This document shows positions 34,763 to 43,295 of a stretch of DNA of 64,000 bases, one piece after another. Source of the stretch: an uncultured Spirochaetaceae bacterium (GTDB taxonomy: Bacteria > Spirochaetota > Spirochaetia > Sphaerochaetales > Sphaerochaetaceae); contig CALXLA010000043.1 in the NCBI GenBank assembly GCA_944389075.1, positions 21,298 through 85,297 on the forward strand, written 5' to 3'. The notes beneath the pieces were generated by a model. It saw only the letters and a program-made list of their open reading frames with translations, made no database searches and was not told where the DNA came from. Positions within the stretch are counted from its first letter, which is position 1. Each line of letters starts with the position of its first letter. Made by a program: the position numbers and the translations under genes.

Positions 34763-35587
34763 ATGCCTAGGAGAAACAGGAAAAAGATACATAAGCTTAC
34801 GCTGAAGGAGCAGATCAGGCAGAAGCCGAAGATGTTCACGCTCTATCTGCTAATAAGGCTTTCGGTCGTGCTTGTTCTGATAGCTCAGCTTTTCAATCGT
34901 GATATCGCGAACGTAGGATACTGCGTACTTGCGCTCATCCTCCTTACGATACCTTCGTTCATTGAAGATAACTGGCATATCGATATTCCGGATACTCTTG
35001 AGGTGATTGTCCTGCTTTTCATCTATGCCGCGGAGATTCTCGGGGAGGTGAGGGCATATTATGTCCAGGTGCCGTTCTGGGATACCGCCCTTCATACAGT
35101 CACGGGCTTCCTTGCTGCGGCTGTAGGTTTCTCCCTTGTCGATATCGTGAACAGGAACGAGAATACGAAACTCTTCCTTTCTCCGCTGTATGTCGCTATT
35201 GCGGCATTTGCATTCTCCATGACGGTAGGTGTCTTCTGGGAATTCTGGGAGTTCTTCTGCGATTGCTTCCTTGGAATGGATACACAGAAGGATACTGTGA
35301 TACATGCAATCGGCTCTGTCGCGCTGGATCCGACTATGTCGAATAAGGTCGTATGGATCAGGGATATCACATCGACATCGGTGAATGGGATAGATCTCGG
35401 TATCGATGGCTATCTGGATATCGGACTGTACGATACGATGAGCGATCTCTTCGTGAATTTCATCGGGGCGCTTGTCTTTTCGATAATTGGATTCTTCTAT
35501 CTCAAGTCAGGTACGCACAGCACTTTCGCAAAGAGATTCATCCCGACGCTGATGGCTGAGAAGAAGAAGGAATCCGAGAAGGAATGA
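34763..35587 (+). CDS. DUF2238/YjdF-like integral membrane protein
   Basis: 274 residues from the ATG at 34763 (the reading frame continues upstream but that part overlaps the divergent aminopeptidase and lacks a plausible start). A basic N-terminus (MPRRNRKK) is followed by about seven membrane segments. The family-like motifs WDTALHTVTG, VFWEFWEFFCD and YDTMSDLFVNFIGA carry conserved Asp, His and Glu inside or next to the membrane. Function unknown. Predicted leaderless (TATACT, 7 bases before ATG). Confidence 0.75.
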   Translation: MPRRNRKKIHKLTLKEQIRQKPKMFTLYLLIRLSVVLVLIAQLFNRDIANVGYCVLALILLTIPSFIEDNWHIDIPDTLEVIVLLFIYAAEILGEVRAYYVQVPFWDTALHTVTGFLAAAVGFSLVDIVNRNENTKLFLSPLYVAIAAFAFSMTVGVFWEFWEFFCDCFLGMDTQKDTVIHAIGSVALDPTMSNKVVWIRDITSTSVNGIDLGIDGYLDIGLYDTMSDLFVNFIGALVFSIIGFFYLKSGTHSTFAKRFIPTLMAEKKKESEKE

Positions 35588-35590
35588 AGA

Positions 35591-35609
35591 AGAGGGCACG
35601 TGGCCCTCT
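35591..35609. terminator. Hairpin between DUF2238 gene and metK
   Basis: AGAGGGC (35591-35597), loop ACGTG, GCCCTCT (35603-35609). It lies between converging stops and has no good T tract on either strand, so it is a weak or factor-assisted terminator. Confidence 0.45.
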
Positions 35610-35611
35610 CC

Positions 35612-36769
35612 TCAAAGCATTGATTTCAGATCATCAAGCGCTTCCTGATTGATTTCCTCCCATGGGAAGGAGACATCGGTGCGTCCGAATGAACCATTTC
35701 CCGCAGCCTGCCTGTAGATAGGCTGTCTGAGCTTGAACTGCTCGATCATGCCTGCAGGTCTCAGGTCATAGTGCCTGCCGATCCATTCGATGAGCTTGTC
35801 TTCGCTTATTTTTCCCGTTCCATATGTGAATACCGCAAGCGATACAGGTTCTGCAACACCTATTGCATAAGCAGCCTGAAGCTCACACTCAGCGGCAGCT
35901 CCTGCGGCAACGACTGTCTTGGCGATGTTTCTCAGAGCAAGGGATGCTGTCCTGTCGACCTTCGTACAGTCCTTTCCCGAGAATGCGCCGCCGCCATGAT
36001 GTGCATAGCCGCCATATGTATCCACGATGATCTTCCTTCCTGTGAGGCCTGTATCTGCGGCAGGTCCGCCATATACAAAGCGTCCTGTGGGATTGATGTA
36101 GTACTTTGTATTCTCATCGCAGAGCTCAGCAGGAATCACGGCTTCGATTACCTGCTTTTTGATATCTCTCCTGAGCGCTTCAAGCTCCACATCAGGGTCA
36201 TGCTGCGCAGAAACGACTACCGCGTCGATTCTCTTCACGCTTCTTCCATCGTATTCCACAGTCATCTGGCTCTTCCCATCAGGGCGGAGGTACGGGAGGA
36301 TGCCTTTCTCCCTGACTTCCTGCAACCTCATTGAGAGCTTCCTTGCGAACACTGCAGCGGCTGGCATATATTCATCGCCCTCATCAGAGGCATAGCCGAA
36401 CATCATACCCTGATCTCCTGCACCAAGGGTATCCTTGTCACTGTATGAGTTGTTTACTCCCATTGCGATATCAGGGGATTGCTCATGGATGCTGCATGTG
36501 ATTACAGCTTTGTCGTCAAAGCCATATTCGCTCTTCGTATATCCGATTTCCCTGATGATGCGGCGAGCGACCGCTTCATAGTCGACCTTTGCTTTCGACG
36601 TGATTTCTCCCATGATATGCACAGCACCTGGTTCTGTAGTCACCTCGCAGGCTGAACGCGACATCGGATCCTGGCGGAGAAGCTCATCAAGGATACCATC
36701 TGCAATCTGGTCACATACCTTATCTGGATGTCCGACAGTTACGGACTCTGAAGTAAATAGCCTTTTCAT
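35612..36769 (-). CDS. metK: S-adenosylmethionine synthetase
   Basis: 385 residues from ATG 36769, the normal start MKRLFTSESVTVGHPDKVCDQ; the 21-residue frame extension is rejected. Motifs: GHPDK (ATP), GAGDQGMMFGYA, and the P-loop-like GGGAFSGKDCTKVDR. Makes S-adenosylmethionine from ATP and methionine, feeding rsmI, trmH and, through by-products, the mtnA route at the left of the window. No SAM riboswitch is visible: the TATATT box lies only about 10 bases before the ATG, so the leader is nearly absent. Confidence 0.96.
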   Translation of the reverse strand: MKRLFTSESVTVGHPDKVCDQIADGILDELLRQDPMSRSACEVTTEPGAVHIMGEITSKAKVDYEAVARRIIREIGYTKSEYGFDDKAVITCSIHEQSPDIAMGVNNSYSDKDTLGAGDQGMMFGYASDEGDEYMPAAAVFARKLSMRLQEVREKGILPYLRPDGKSQMTVEYDGRSVKRIDAVVVSAQHDPDVELEALRRDIKKQVIEAVIPAELCDENTKYYINPTGRFVYGGPAADTGLTGRKIIVDTYGGYAHHGGGAFSGKDCTKVDRTASLALRNIAKTVVAAGAAAECELQAAYAIGVAEPVSLAVFTYGTGKISEDKLIEWIGRHYDLRPAGMIEQFKLRQPIYRQAAGNGSFGRTDVSFPWEEINQEALDDLKSML

Positions 36770-36828
36770 AACAAATAGAAATATAACCCCATAATCGGAT
36801 TTAAGGTAGTAGGACCGGAGAAAATAAA

Positions 36829-37353
36829 TCAAGGCATCATCGCCGCGATTATATCAGGGACATCCCGCATGGAAATCCTGAGCTCTTCCGTAAAACGGCT
36901 GGCAGGATAAGACACAGGTAAGCTCAGCCATATTGAAATGCGCACGATCATGGCATCAGCGATCAGCGCATATGGCTTCCTGTCGTCAATCGAGCGTGGG
37001 AAGGCATTGATGATGAAGTCCTCAAGCATCCTGTGGAAATGAAAGTGCACGGAGGCATCTGCGGTTTCCTGGAAAGGGATTCTGTATAGCCATATGTTCC
37101 TTTTCATATGCAGGAGGAGCTTATAGATCCTGTCCCAGCCCCTTTTCGTGCAGGGAATGCTCCGGACAGCCTGGTTGAGATCCGCAATCAACGTGGCGGA
37201 AAGCAGATCATCCTTCGTACGGAAATGACTGTAGAATGTCCTTGGGGTAACTTCGGCACGATTTGCTATCATGCGTACCGTGATAGCATTGTATCTTCTT
37301 TCCATGAGCATATCGCGGAAAGCTTTCGCGATCCGGTTCCCGGCATTATCCAT
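36829..37353 (-). CDS. TetR family transcriptional regulator
   Basis: 174 residues. N-terminal HTH: ITVRMIANRAEVTPRTFYSHFRTKDDLL (about 24-50), typical of TetR/AcrR. The C-terminal ligand domain is unrecognised. Extended -10 TGA-TACAAT (37368-37360) ends six bases before the ATG, no Shine-Dalgarno: leaderless type. It is divergent from ilvA (70 bases) and could control it or itself; no clear operator dyad was found. Confidence 0.88.
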   Translation of the reverse strand: MDNAGNRIAKAFRDMLMERRYNAITVRMIANRAEVTPRTFYSHFRTKDDLLSATLIADLNQAVRSIPCTKRGWDRIYKLLLHMKRNIWLYRIPFQETADASVHFHFHRMLEDFIINAFPRSIDDRKPYALIADAMIVRISIWLSLPVSYPASRFTEELRISMRDVPDIIAAMMP

Positions 37354-37359
37354 AGGGAT

Positions 37360-37417
37360 ATTGTATCAGATCGGGTGGCTTCGCTGCATTGATACTGTTC
37401 GCTTCAGGCGTTAATAT
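37360..37417. promoter_or_regulatory. Divergent leaderless-type promoters of tetR and ilvA
   Basis: Minus strand TGA-TACAAT (37368-37360), 6 bases to ATG 37353. Plus strand TAATAT (37412-37417), 6 bases to ATG 37424. The two -10 boxes are about 50 bases apart, leaving room for face-to-face -35 regions in between. Confidence 0.55.
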
Positions 37418-37423
37418 CCTGAT

Positions 37424-38626
37424 ATGTTGACATTGGATACAGTTTATCAGGCATCATTCGTTCTCAAGCAGGTCGCACGTCTTACAGATCTTATCAGGGC
37501 ACCTAAGATGTTCCCCGACAACGAAGTCTACCTCAAGACGGAGAATCTTCAGATTACAGGCTCTTTCAAGGTCCGTGGCGCATATTATAAGATCTCCAAG
37601 CTTTCAGATGAGCAGAAGCGCAAAGGCGTTATCGCATGCAGCGCAGGAAATCATGCGCAGGGTGTAGCACTTGCGGCTTCCAGACAGGGGATTGATTCCC
37701 TCATCTGTCTTCCGGAAGGAGCTCCTATCTCAAAGGTGGAGGCGACACGCAGCTATGGCGCGAGGATCGAGCTCGTCAAAGGCGTATATGATGATGCATA
37801 TAACCGTGCTGTCGAGATAATGAAAGAGACAGGGCGTACGATGATCCATCCTTTTGATGATGAGGATGTGATTGCCGGACAGGGAAGCATAGGACTTGAG
37901 ATTCTGCAGCAGCTTCCTGATGTCGATAATATAGTCGTCCCGATCGGAGGTGGCGGTCTTATAGCAGGTGTCGCTTTCACGGCAAAGATGCTCAAGCCAT
38001 CTGTCAGGATATATGGTGTGCAGGCTTCAGGCGCGGCTTCGATGTTCAATTCCTATGAGCATCATAAGATTGAGGAGCTGTGCTCTGTAAGCACTATCGC
38101 TGATGGCATTGCCGTCAAATGCCCAGGTTCCATCACGTTCCCCCTTGTGGAGAAGTATGTCGATGATGTCGTCACAGTCACGGATGACGAGATTGCTGTT
38201 GCCATACTCGATTTGATGGAGAAGCAGAAGCTCGTCTCTGAGGGAGCTGGCGCGGTAGCCGTTGCGGCAGCTCTTTCCGGAAAGCTCAATCTGAAGGGGA
38301 AGACCGTTCTCCTTGTCTCTGGCGGGAACATCGATGTTACTGTGCTTTCAAGAGTCATAAATCGTGCCCTGATCAGGGAAGGAAGACTTGCCGATATCAC
38401 AGTCGAGCTTATTGACAAGCCAGGCCAGCTTATGGATGTTTCCTCGATTATCGCATCGCTTGGCGCTAATGTCATAGCTGTCTTCCATGACAAGAACGGG
38501 AATGAGAAGACACTCAACAACTGTACGCTTCGCGTATCGATGGAGACTCGTGACCATGAGCATGTCGCAGAGATCAAGAAGGCCCTTTCCGAGAAAGGCT
38601 TCCAGTTCGTCGGTGAAGGCAGATGA
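37424..38626 (+). CDS. ilvA: Threonine ammonia-lyase (PLP) with C-terminal ACT domain
   Basis: 400 residues. The PLP lysine is in TGSFKVRGA (about residue 49), the phosphate-binding loop is GGGGLIAG, and CSAGNHAQGVA is typical. The last ~75 residues are one ACT domain (DITVELIDKPGQLMDVSSIIA). This size matches the 400-residue IlvA/TdcB-with-ACT group, which deaminates threonine to 2-oxobutanoate for isoleucine synthesis or catabolism; which of the two applies is not decidable. The stop overlaps the next ATG by four bases. Confidence 0.92.
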   Translation: MLTLDTVYQASFVLKQVARLTDLIRAPKMFPDNEVYLKTENLQITGSFKVRGAYYKISKLSDEQKRKGVIACSAGNHAQGVALAASRQGIDSLICLPEGAPISKVEATRSYGARIELVKGVYDDAYNRAVEIMKETGRTMIHPFDDEDVIAGQGSIGLEILQQLPDVDNIVVPIGGGGLIAGVAFTAKMLKPSVRIYGVQASGAASMFNSYEHHKIEELCSVSTIADGIAVKCPGSITFPLVEKYVDDVVTVTDDEIAVAILDLMEKQKLVSEGAGAVAVAAALSGKLNLKGKTVLLVSGGNIDVTVLSRVINRALIREGRLADITVELIDKPGQLMDVSSIIASLGANVIAVFHDKNGNEKTLNNCTLRVSMETRDHEHVAEIKKALSEKGFQFVGEGR

Positions 38627-39432
38627 TCTTCTTCTTCGATATAGATGGGACACTGATGCCATTCGGCAAAGATGTTCCTGCAAGTACTATAGAGGCCATA
38701 CATTCTCTCAGGAGAGATGGCCATAAGGCCTTCATTGCGACAGGAAGGAGCCCTGCTGAAGTCAGCGACAGAATAAGATCAATAGGTTTCGATGGAGCTG
38801 TCTATTCATCAGGCGCCGCAGTCGAGATAGATGGGAAGACCATATATCGGCGCATATGGAGCCGTAAGGAATATGACAAGGCAGTGCCTTATCTTCTTGG
38901 CAGAGGCTTTCCTGTCATACTCCAGGCTGACAATGGCACTTATCTTACGCAGGAGACACAGGACATCTGGTACAGCCTTCTCATGAAGCATGTCGGAAGG
39001 ATAGTGCAGGTTCCATCCCTCAGGATCGTGGATGAGCTGCCTGATGATGAGGAAGTGAACAAGCTCCTTTATATAGGAGGTCCTCTCATCGAGGTCTCTC
39101 AGGCGCTTGTCCCGGAATTCCAGACTGTAGCGAATACTGTCGGACTTCCTCCTGATATGATGGGAGAGGTCATGCTCGCAGGTATAACGAAGGCGACGGG
39201 CATGGACATTGTCATGGAGCACTATGGCTTGGATATCGCTGAATCTGTTGCAATCGGCGATGGTGCAAACGATATCGAGATGGTAGAGCATGCGGGACTT
39301 GGCATCGCAATGGGCAATGCGTCCTCAGACCTCCTCGCAGTCGCAGACTATATAACGGATGATGTCGAGGCTGATGGCCTCAGAAAAGCTGTTGAGCATG
39401 CAATCTCTAGATCCAGCAGAAGCAGAACCTGA
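38623..39432 (+). CDS. HAD superfamily (Cof type IIB) hydrolase
   Basis: 269 residues. Motif I FFFDIDGTL at the very start, motif II around IATGRSP, and motif IV GDGANDIEMVEHAGLGIAMGNA with ITDDVEADGL at the end: a Cof-type sugar-phosphate or flavin-phosphate phosphatase. Specificity unknown. ATGA overlap with ilvA; its 3' end overlaps the converging dnaJ-like gene by 26 bases. Confidence 0.9.
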   Translation: MIFFFDIDGTLMPFGKDVPASTIEAIHSLRRDGHKAFIATGRSPAEVSDRIRSIGFDGAVYSSGAAVEIDGKTIYRRIWSRKEYDKAVPYLLGRGFPVILQADNGTYLTQETQDIWYSLLMKHVGRIVQVPSLRIVDELPDDEEVNKLLYIGGPLIEVSQALVPEFQTVANTVGLPPDMMGEVMLAGITKATGMDIVMEHYGLDIAESVAIGDGANDIEMVEHAGLGIAMGNASSDLLAVADYITDDVEADGLRKAVEHAISRSSRSRT

Positions 39433-40000
39433 AGAATGTCATCATCATGCAGAGGCTGAGGCAGAATCCGCCAAGGCCTCTTGATGGATGGCCATATGTG
39501 CCTGTGTATGCGGTATATTGCTGCCTCTGGCCGGAAATCCTGCTCTGGAATGCCCTGTACTGCATGTTGCTGGGATCCCTTCTGATGGCTTCCTGGATAT
39601 CTGCAGAAGCCCCTGCCGTATCACCGATGAAGTATTTCGCATACGATGAGAGATAGTACCATCTCGCCGTGCGCTTCTCATAAGGAACGGAATTGAGTGC
39701 GTTGATGGCTTCCTTATAGCGTCTTGCATTGATGTAGCTGACAGCGGCGCTGAGCTCAATCGGCTCTCCGCTGCCTTCCTGATAGCCATACGAGGAAGAA
39801 TAGCCATAGCTGTCGGAAGAGGCCTTATTGTTGATTATCTGGTCATAGGCTGCATTGATTTCCTGCATCCTGCGCGCAGCTTCGGGGCTGTTTCCGGCAA
39901 CATCCGGATGATACTTCTTAGCAAGCGTCTTGTATGCCTTCTTTACTTCGTCTGTGCTTGCTCCCGGCCTGAGGCCAAGGACGCTCCAAGGATCTGTCAT
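39407..40000 (-). CDS. J-domain (DnaJ-like) protein
   Basis: 197 residues. An N-terminal J domain (about 1-65: WSVLGLRPGASTDEVKKAY...KKYHPDVAG) with the essential HPD, then a Ser/Tyr/Gly-rich linker, a TPR-like helical stretch (INARRYKEAINALNSVP and GDTAGASADIQEAIRRDPSN) and a short hydrophobic C-terminus. It lacks the zinc-finger and C-terminal domains of DnaJ, so it is a specialised co-chaperone recruiting Hsp70. Its ATG overlaps the DUF5685 stop by four bases. Confidence 0.88.
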   Translation of the reverse strand: MTDPWSVLGLRPGASTDEVKKAYKTLAKKYHPDVAGNSPEAARRMQEINAAYDQIINNKASSDSYGYSSSYGYQEGSGEPIELSAAVSYINARRYKEAINALNSVPYEKRTARWYYLSSYAKYFIGDTAGASADIQEAIRRDPSNMQYRAFQSRISGQRQQYTAYTGTYGHPSRGLGGFCLSLCMMMTFFRFCFCWI

Positions 40001-40806
40001 CTGCGTTTTTCCTTACTATGCTCCCCACGGAGCCAGATTCCACTGTATAGCACATTGCGGAGAATTGAAATATGCTCATCAAGGGGAAGACGCTCAAGGG
40101 CTGCTGATGCATCAGCAGCGGCGGAGATGAGCATTTCCTTGACATCATCCCAGGATGCATCTGCCGGTAGCGGGTTGAAGATGCCTTTCCGTGCATCTTT
40201 CTTCCTGTCGCACCATGCATCCATGATGTAGACGAATCTTCCCAGGCCATATCCAAGCGCCCAGAGATCGTCACGGAAGAATGATTTCTCATCCATGACA
40301 AAGACCTCCCCGAGGAATGTACCTGAATGCCTGGAAAGAAGCTCTGGGTCCTTTATCTTGCGTTTCTGGTCATCTGCGAGCATAGAAAGCTCATTTCTCA
40401 GCACGATGTCCTGCCTTGGGTACTTTTCGGCAAGTTCCTTCATATATGGTTCTGTCTTCTTTAATGCGGAACTTCCTTTTCCCTCATCGGCCTGATCATC
40501 CAGGGCTGAATAGTATGCGAGCATCATCTGCATGTCCGCAGCATATGCTGTGCATTCAGTTGTTATGTATCTGTGCTCTTTTATCGGATTCGTTATGCAT
40601 CTTTCGGTGCCGGATGTTTCCTTGCTGTCGGTAAGATCCGATAGAAGCATCTCCAGGAATGTCATGTCATAAGAGAGAAGGGAAGTCCCTGCGCTACCGT
40701 ATTTTTCCTTCAGGACGTGGCAGAGTCCGCAGTAATGAGCTTTGTAATTGGCCTTCTCTTCTTTTGTGAGATTTGTTATATCCGCAGTGACATAGCCGAA
40801 CATCAT
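39997..40806 (-). CDS. DUF5685 family protein
   Basis: 269 residues from ATG 40806 (the next ATG, 40803, is also possible); the longer frame upstream belongs to the zinc-ribbon gene region. FGYVTADITNLT at the start and YCGLCHVLKEKYG with a CxxC, later ECTAYAADM, and DDQADEGK and MDAWCDRKKD, which resemble Asp-rich helical motifs. Function unknown. It lies between a J-domain gene and a zinc-ribbon membrane gene, each overlapping by four bases, so the three are one operon and probably one complex or pathway. Confidence 0.75.
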   Translation of the reverse strand: MMFGYVTADITNLTKEEKANYKAHYCGLCHVLKEKYGSAGTSLLSYDMTFLEMLLSDLTDSKETSGTERCITNPIKEHRYITTECTAYAADMQMMLAYYSALDDQADEGKGSSALKKTEPYMKELAEKYPRQDIVLRNELSMLADDQKRKIKDPELLSRHSGTFLGEVFVMDEKSFFRDDLWALGYGLGRFVYIMDAWCDRKKDARKGIFNPLPADASWDDVKEMLISAAADASAALERLPLDEHISILRNVLYSGIWLRGEHSKEKRR

Positions 40807-41168
40807 GTCCTCTTTATGAACTGGTGCCCGCATTTGGGGCATGTGATCTTTATCTTGCCTTTGCCTTTCGGAACACGGCATTCCGTTTTGCATTCAGGAC
40901 ATCTGAAATACCTGAAGCCTGCATCTTTCTTCTCTGATTTCCTGAAGACAGACAGGAAGACATCATTCTCATAACGCCTTCTGGCTGTATTCCTGCTGAA
41001 GATCCTGAAAAGGGCAATGCCTGCGAGGATAATGGCAACAAGCGTGAGAATGAGCCTGATTGCAGCAGCACTGACTGATGCAGCCACCGCAATGACAAGC
41101 GCCGCCGCCGTCAGGAAAGCCGACAGCGCATCTGTGCCATTCCTGCCTGAATTGAAATCATTCATCAT
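40803..41168 (-). CDS. Zinc-ribbon membrane protein
   Basis: 121 residues. Two adjacent hydrophobic segments (about 14-60) followed by a basic stretch and a C-terminal zinc ribbon (FRCPECKTE and ITCPKCGHQF, two CxxC pairs). The ribbon faces the cytoplasm if the basic loop does. First gene of the zinc-ribbon/DUF5685/J-domain operon. Promoter TTGACA (41203-41198), 17-base spacer, GATATT (41180-41175), six bases before the ATG: the best -35 example among the leaderless-type starts. Confidence 0.8.
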   Translation of the reverse strand: MMNDFNSGRNGTDALSAFLTAAALVIAVAASVSAAAIRLILTLVAIILAGIALFRIFSRNTARRRYENDVFLSVFRKSEKKDAGFRYFRCPECKTECRVPKGKGKIKITCPKCGHQFIKRT

Positions 41169-41232
41169 AACATGAATATCATAATGGATTGTGATATTGT
41201 CAAATGGATGAGAGCGTGATATCTAGGATTTT

Positions 41233-41952
41233 ATGGATATTATCGCGCACCGCGGCTTAAGCGGAATTTATCCGGAGAATACGATGCTCGCATTCTCCAA
41301 GGCAGCAGAGGCAGGAGCTGATGGCATAGAGCTTGATGTTCATCTTTCATCGGATGGCGAGGTCATGATCATCCATGATGAATCCCTGCTTCGCACCACC
41401 GGGATCGATAAAACGGTCTCTTCGCTGACAAGAAAGGAACTCGAGGCCATAGATGCGGGGAATGGCCATGGCTTTTCGCCGATTCCGTCCCTTGAGGAAT
41501 ACCTTGATTTCATAAAAGGGACATCGCTTTATACGAATATAGAACTGAAGACATCCCCTGTGTACTATCCTGGAATAGAAGAGAAGACGCTTGATCTCGT
41601 CAGGAGATTCGGTCTTGAGGAGAGAGTGATATTCTCATCATTCAACTGGCTGTCGGTTCTTTATATGAAGAAACTTGCTCCTGAAATCCCTGCAGGATTG
41701 CTCATCGATAGCTGTGCTATATCAAATATAGGATATGAGATGAGGAAATCCGGCATAGAGTGCTATCATCCGGGATTCGGCTTGTTATCCGATGAGGCTG
41801 TATGTGAACTTCATGATAACGGCAGGAGAATCAACGTCTGGACAGTCGATGATGAGGATGAGATCAGGCAGTGCATGGTGTGGGGAATAGATGGCCTCAT
41901 AACAAACAGGGCAGACAGGGCGATTGATATAGCCAGAGGAGGAAGTAAATGA
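41233..41952 (+). CDS. Glycerophosphodiester phosphodiesterase
   Basis: 239 residues of the GDPD family. Catalytic residues are visible: IAHRGLSG-YPENT (His), GIELDVHLSSDG (Glu, Asp) and IHDESLLRTT (second His). No signal peptide, so cytoplasmic UgpQ-like. It releases sn-glycerol-3-phosphate from deacylated phospholipids. The stop codon overlaps the cysK ATG. A TATCTA box 7 bases before the ATG is a weak leaderless candidate. Confidence 0.9.
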   Translation: MDIIAHRGLSGIYPENTMLAFSKAAEAGADGIELDVHLSSDGEVMIIHDESLLRTTGIDKTVSSLTRKELEAIDAGNGHGFSPIPSLEEYLDFIKGTSLYTNIELKTSPVYYPGIEEKTLDLVRRFGLEERVIFSSFNWLSVLYMKKLAPEIPAGLLIDSCAISNIGYEMRKSGIECYHPGFGLLSDEAVCELHDNGRRINVWTVDDEDEIRQCMVWGIDGLITNRADRAIDIARGGSK

Positions 41953-42875
41953 TTTATGATTCAGTTGAGTGCCTTATAGGGCATACGCCGCTTTTCGAGC
42001 CGAAGAGGCTCTCTTCTGCCCTTGGGCTGAAAGGACGGCTTCTTCTCAAGCTTGAGTCGTTCAATCCCGCAGGTTCTGCGAAGGACAGAGCTGCGCTGTT
42101 TATGATAAATGATGCGGAAGAAACGGGAAGGCTGTCTTCTGGAGGGACGATCATAGAACCTACTTCAGGCAATACGGGGATTGCGCTTTCTGCCATCGGC
42201 GCTGCCCGTGGATACAGGATCATAATCGTTATGCCGGATACAATGTCCGAGGAAAGACGAAGCATGATGAAGGCTTATGGCGCAGAGCTTGTGCTCACAG
42301 ATGGAAGGAAGGGCATGGCCGGCGCCATCGAGAAAGCGGAAGAGCTTCACAAGACAATCCCGGGTTCCATCATCGCAGGGCAGTTCAGCAATAAGGCGAA
42401 TGCAGAGGCTCATTACAGAACCACAGGACCAGAGATATGGGAGGATGCCGGTGGCAATGTCGATATCTTCGTCGCAGGTGTAGGTACAGGCGGTACTATC
42501 ACGGGCGCCGGCAGATATCTGAGAGAAAAGAATAAGGATATCCATATTATTGCAGTTGAGCCTGATGCGTCTCCTGTCCTTTCAGGAGGGAGACCGGGTG
42601 CTCATGCTATCCAGGGCATTGGAGCTGGATTCATTCCTCAGCTTCTCGATGTGTCGGTCTACAATGAGGTCCGCCAGGCCGGAAAGGACGATGCATTCAG
42701 GATGGCAAGGCTTCTTGCCGCAAAAGAGGGAATCTTCTGCGGCATAAGCTCAGGTGCCGCGCTATCTGTAGCCGCAGAGGCTGCACTTAATGCTGAAGGA
42801 AAGACAGTTGTCGCTGTGCTTCCTGATTCAGGAGACAGATATCTCTCAGGTGAGCTCTGGAAAGGTGAGTATTGA
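41949..42875 (+). CDS. cysK: Cysteine synthase (O-acetylserine sulfhydrylase)
   Basis: 308 residues. PLP lysine in NPAGSAKDRAA (about residue 42), TSGNTGIAL substrate loop, GVGTGGTITGAG phosphate loop and CGISSGAAL near the C-terminus. Converts O-acetylserine and sulfide to cysteine. It is coupled to the diesterase gene by ATGA. The promoter of the following zur gene starts inside its stop region. Confidence 0.92.
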   Translation: MIYDSVECLIGHTPLFEPKRLSSALGLKGRLLLKLESFNPAGSAKDRAALFMINDAEETGRLSSGGTIIEPTSGNTGIALSAIGAARGYRIIIVMPDTMSEERRSMMKAYGAELVLTDGRKGMAGAIEKAEELHKTIPGSIIAGQFSNKANAEAHYRTTGPEIWEDAGGNVDIFVAGVGTGGTITGAGRYLREKNKDIHIIAVEPDASPVLSGGRPGAHAIQGIGAGFIPQLLDVSVYNEVRQAGKDDAFRMARLLAAKEGIFCGISSGAALSVAAEAALNAEGKTVVAVLPDSGDRYLSGELWKGEY

Positions 42876-42888
42876 CGCAACAGAGATT

Positions 42889-42903
42889 TGAGAATTATTC
42901 TCA
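42889..42903 (+). promoter_or_regulatory. Zur-type operator of the zur-znuABC operon
   Basis: TGAGAAT-T-ATTCTCA, a perfect 7-1-7 dyad of Fur-family geometry. It overlaps the predicted -10 (TATTCT, 42896-42901); the -35 is TTGACG (42872-42877, spacer 18). Binding would block RNA polymerase, giving zinc-dependent autorepression. It differs from the box at rubredoxin (TGATAAT-T-ATTATCA) at one position per half-site. Confidence 0.75.
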
Positions 42904-42908
42904 TATCT

Positions 42909-43295
42909 GTGACAGCATACAATACAAAGCAGAAAGAGTGCATAATCTCGTTCTTCCGTACGCACAGTAACTGCTGCTATACGGCAGACGAGGTGATAGA
43001 TAATGTCCCTGAGGCTTCGAAAGCCACGATCTACAGGATAATCTCCCATCTTGCAGAGGATGGCTATCTGATGAAGGTGCAGGGTATGGGAAGGAGCGTG
43101 TGCTATCAGTACTGTAATCCTTCGACATGCCCTGAGCATATGCATATCATATGTACAAAGTGCGGAGCCTCGTTCCATCTTGATAGCGAAACCAGCCAGA
43201 GAGTCCGCAGGGCAGTTTCCGATGCCTGTGGGTTTGAGATTCTCAATGAGACGGTCCTGAAGGGTATTTGCCCGGAATGCAGGGGAAAGCTGTGA
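42909..43295 (+). CDS. zur: Fur family metal-responsive regulator, probably Zur
   Basis: 128 residues from GTG 42909. A TTG at 42888 is open but lies in the operator, so it is rejected. N-terminal winged helix (YTADEVIDNVPEASKATIYRIISHL), metal-sensing HMHIICTKCG and a C-terminal CPEC, giving the two CxxC pairs of the structural zinc site. Placement ahead of znuABC and its own operator indicates zinc control rather than iron or peroxide. The -10 ends 7 bases before GTG: leaderless type. The znuA start (GTGA) overlaps its stop. Confidence 0.88.
   Translation: MTAYNTKQKECIISFFRTHSNCCYTADEVIDNVPEASKATIYRIISHLAEDGYLMKVQGMGRSVCYQYCNPSTCPEHMHIICTKCGASFHLDSETSQRVRRAVSDACGFEILNETVLKGICPECRGKL

Noticed and set aside
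36770..36828. SAM riboswitch or other leader before metK
   Set aside because: The region between the -10 (TATATT) and the ATG is only about 10 bases; no space for a structured leader.
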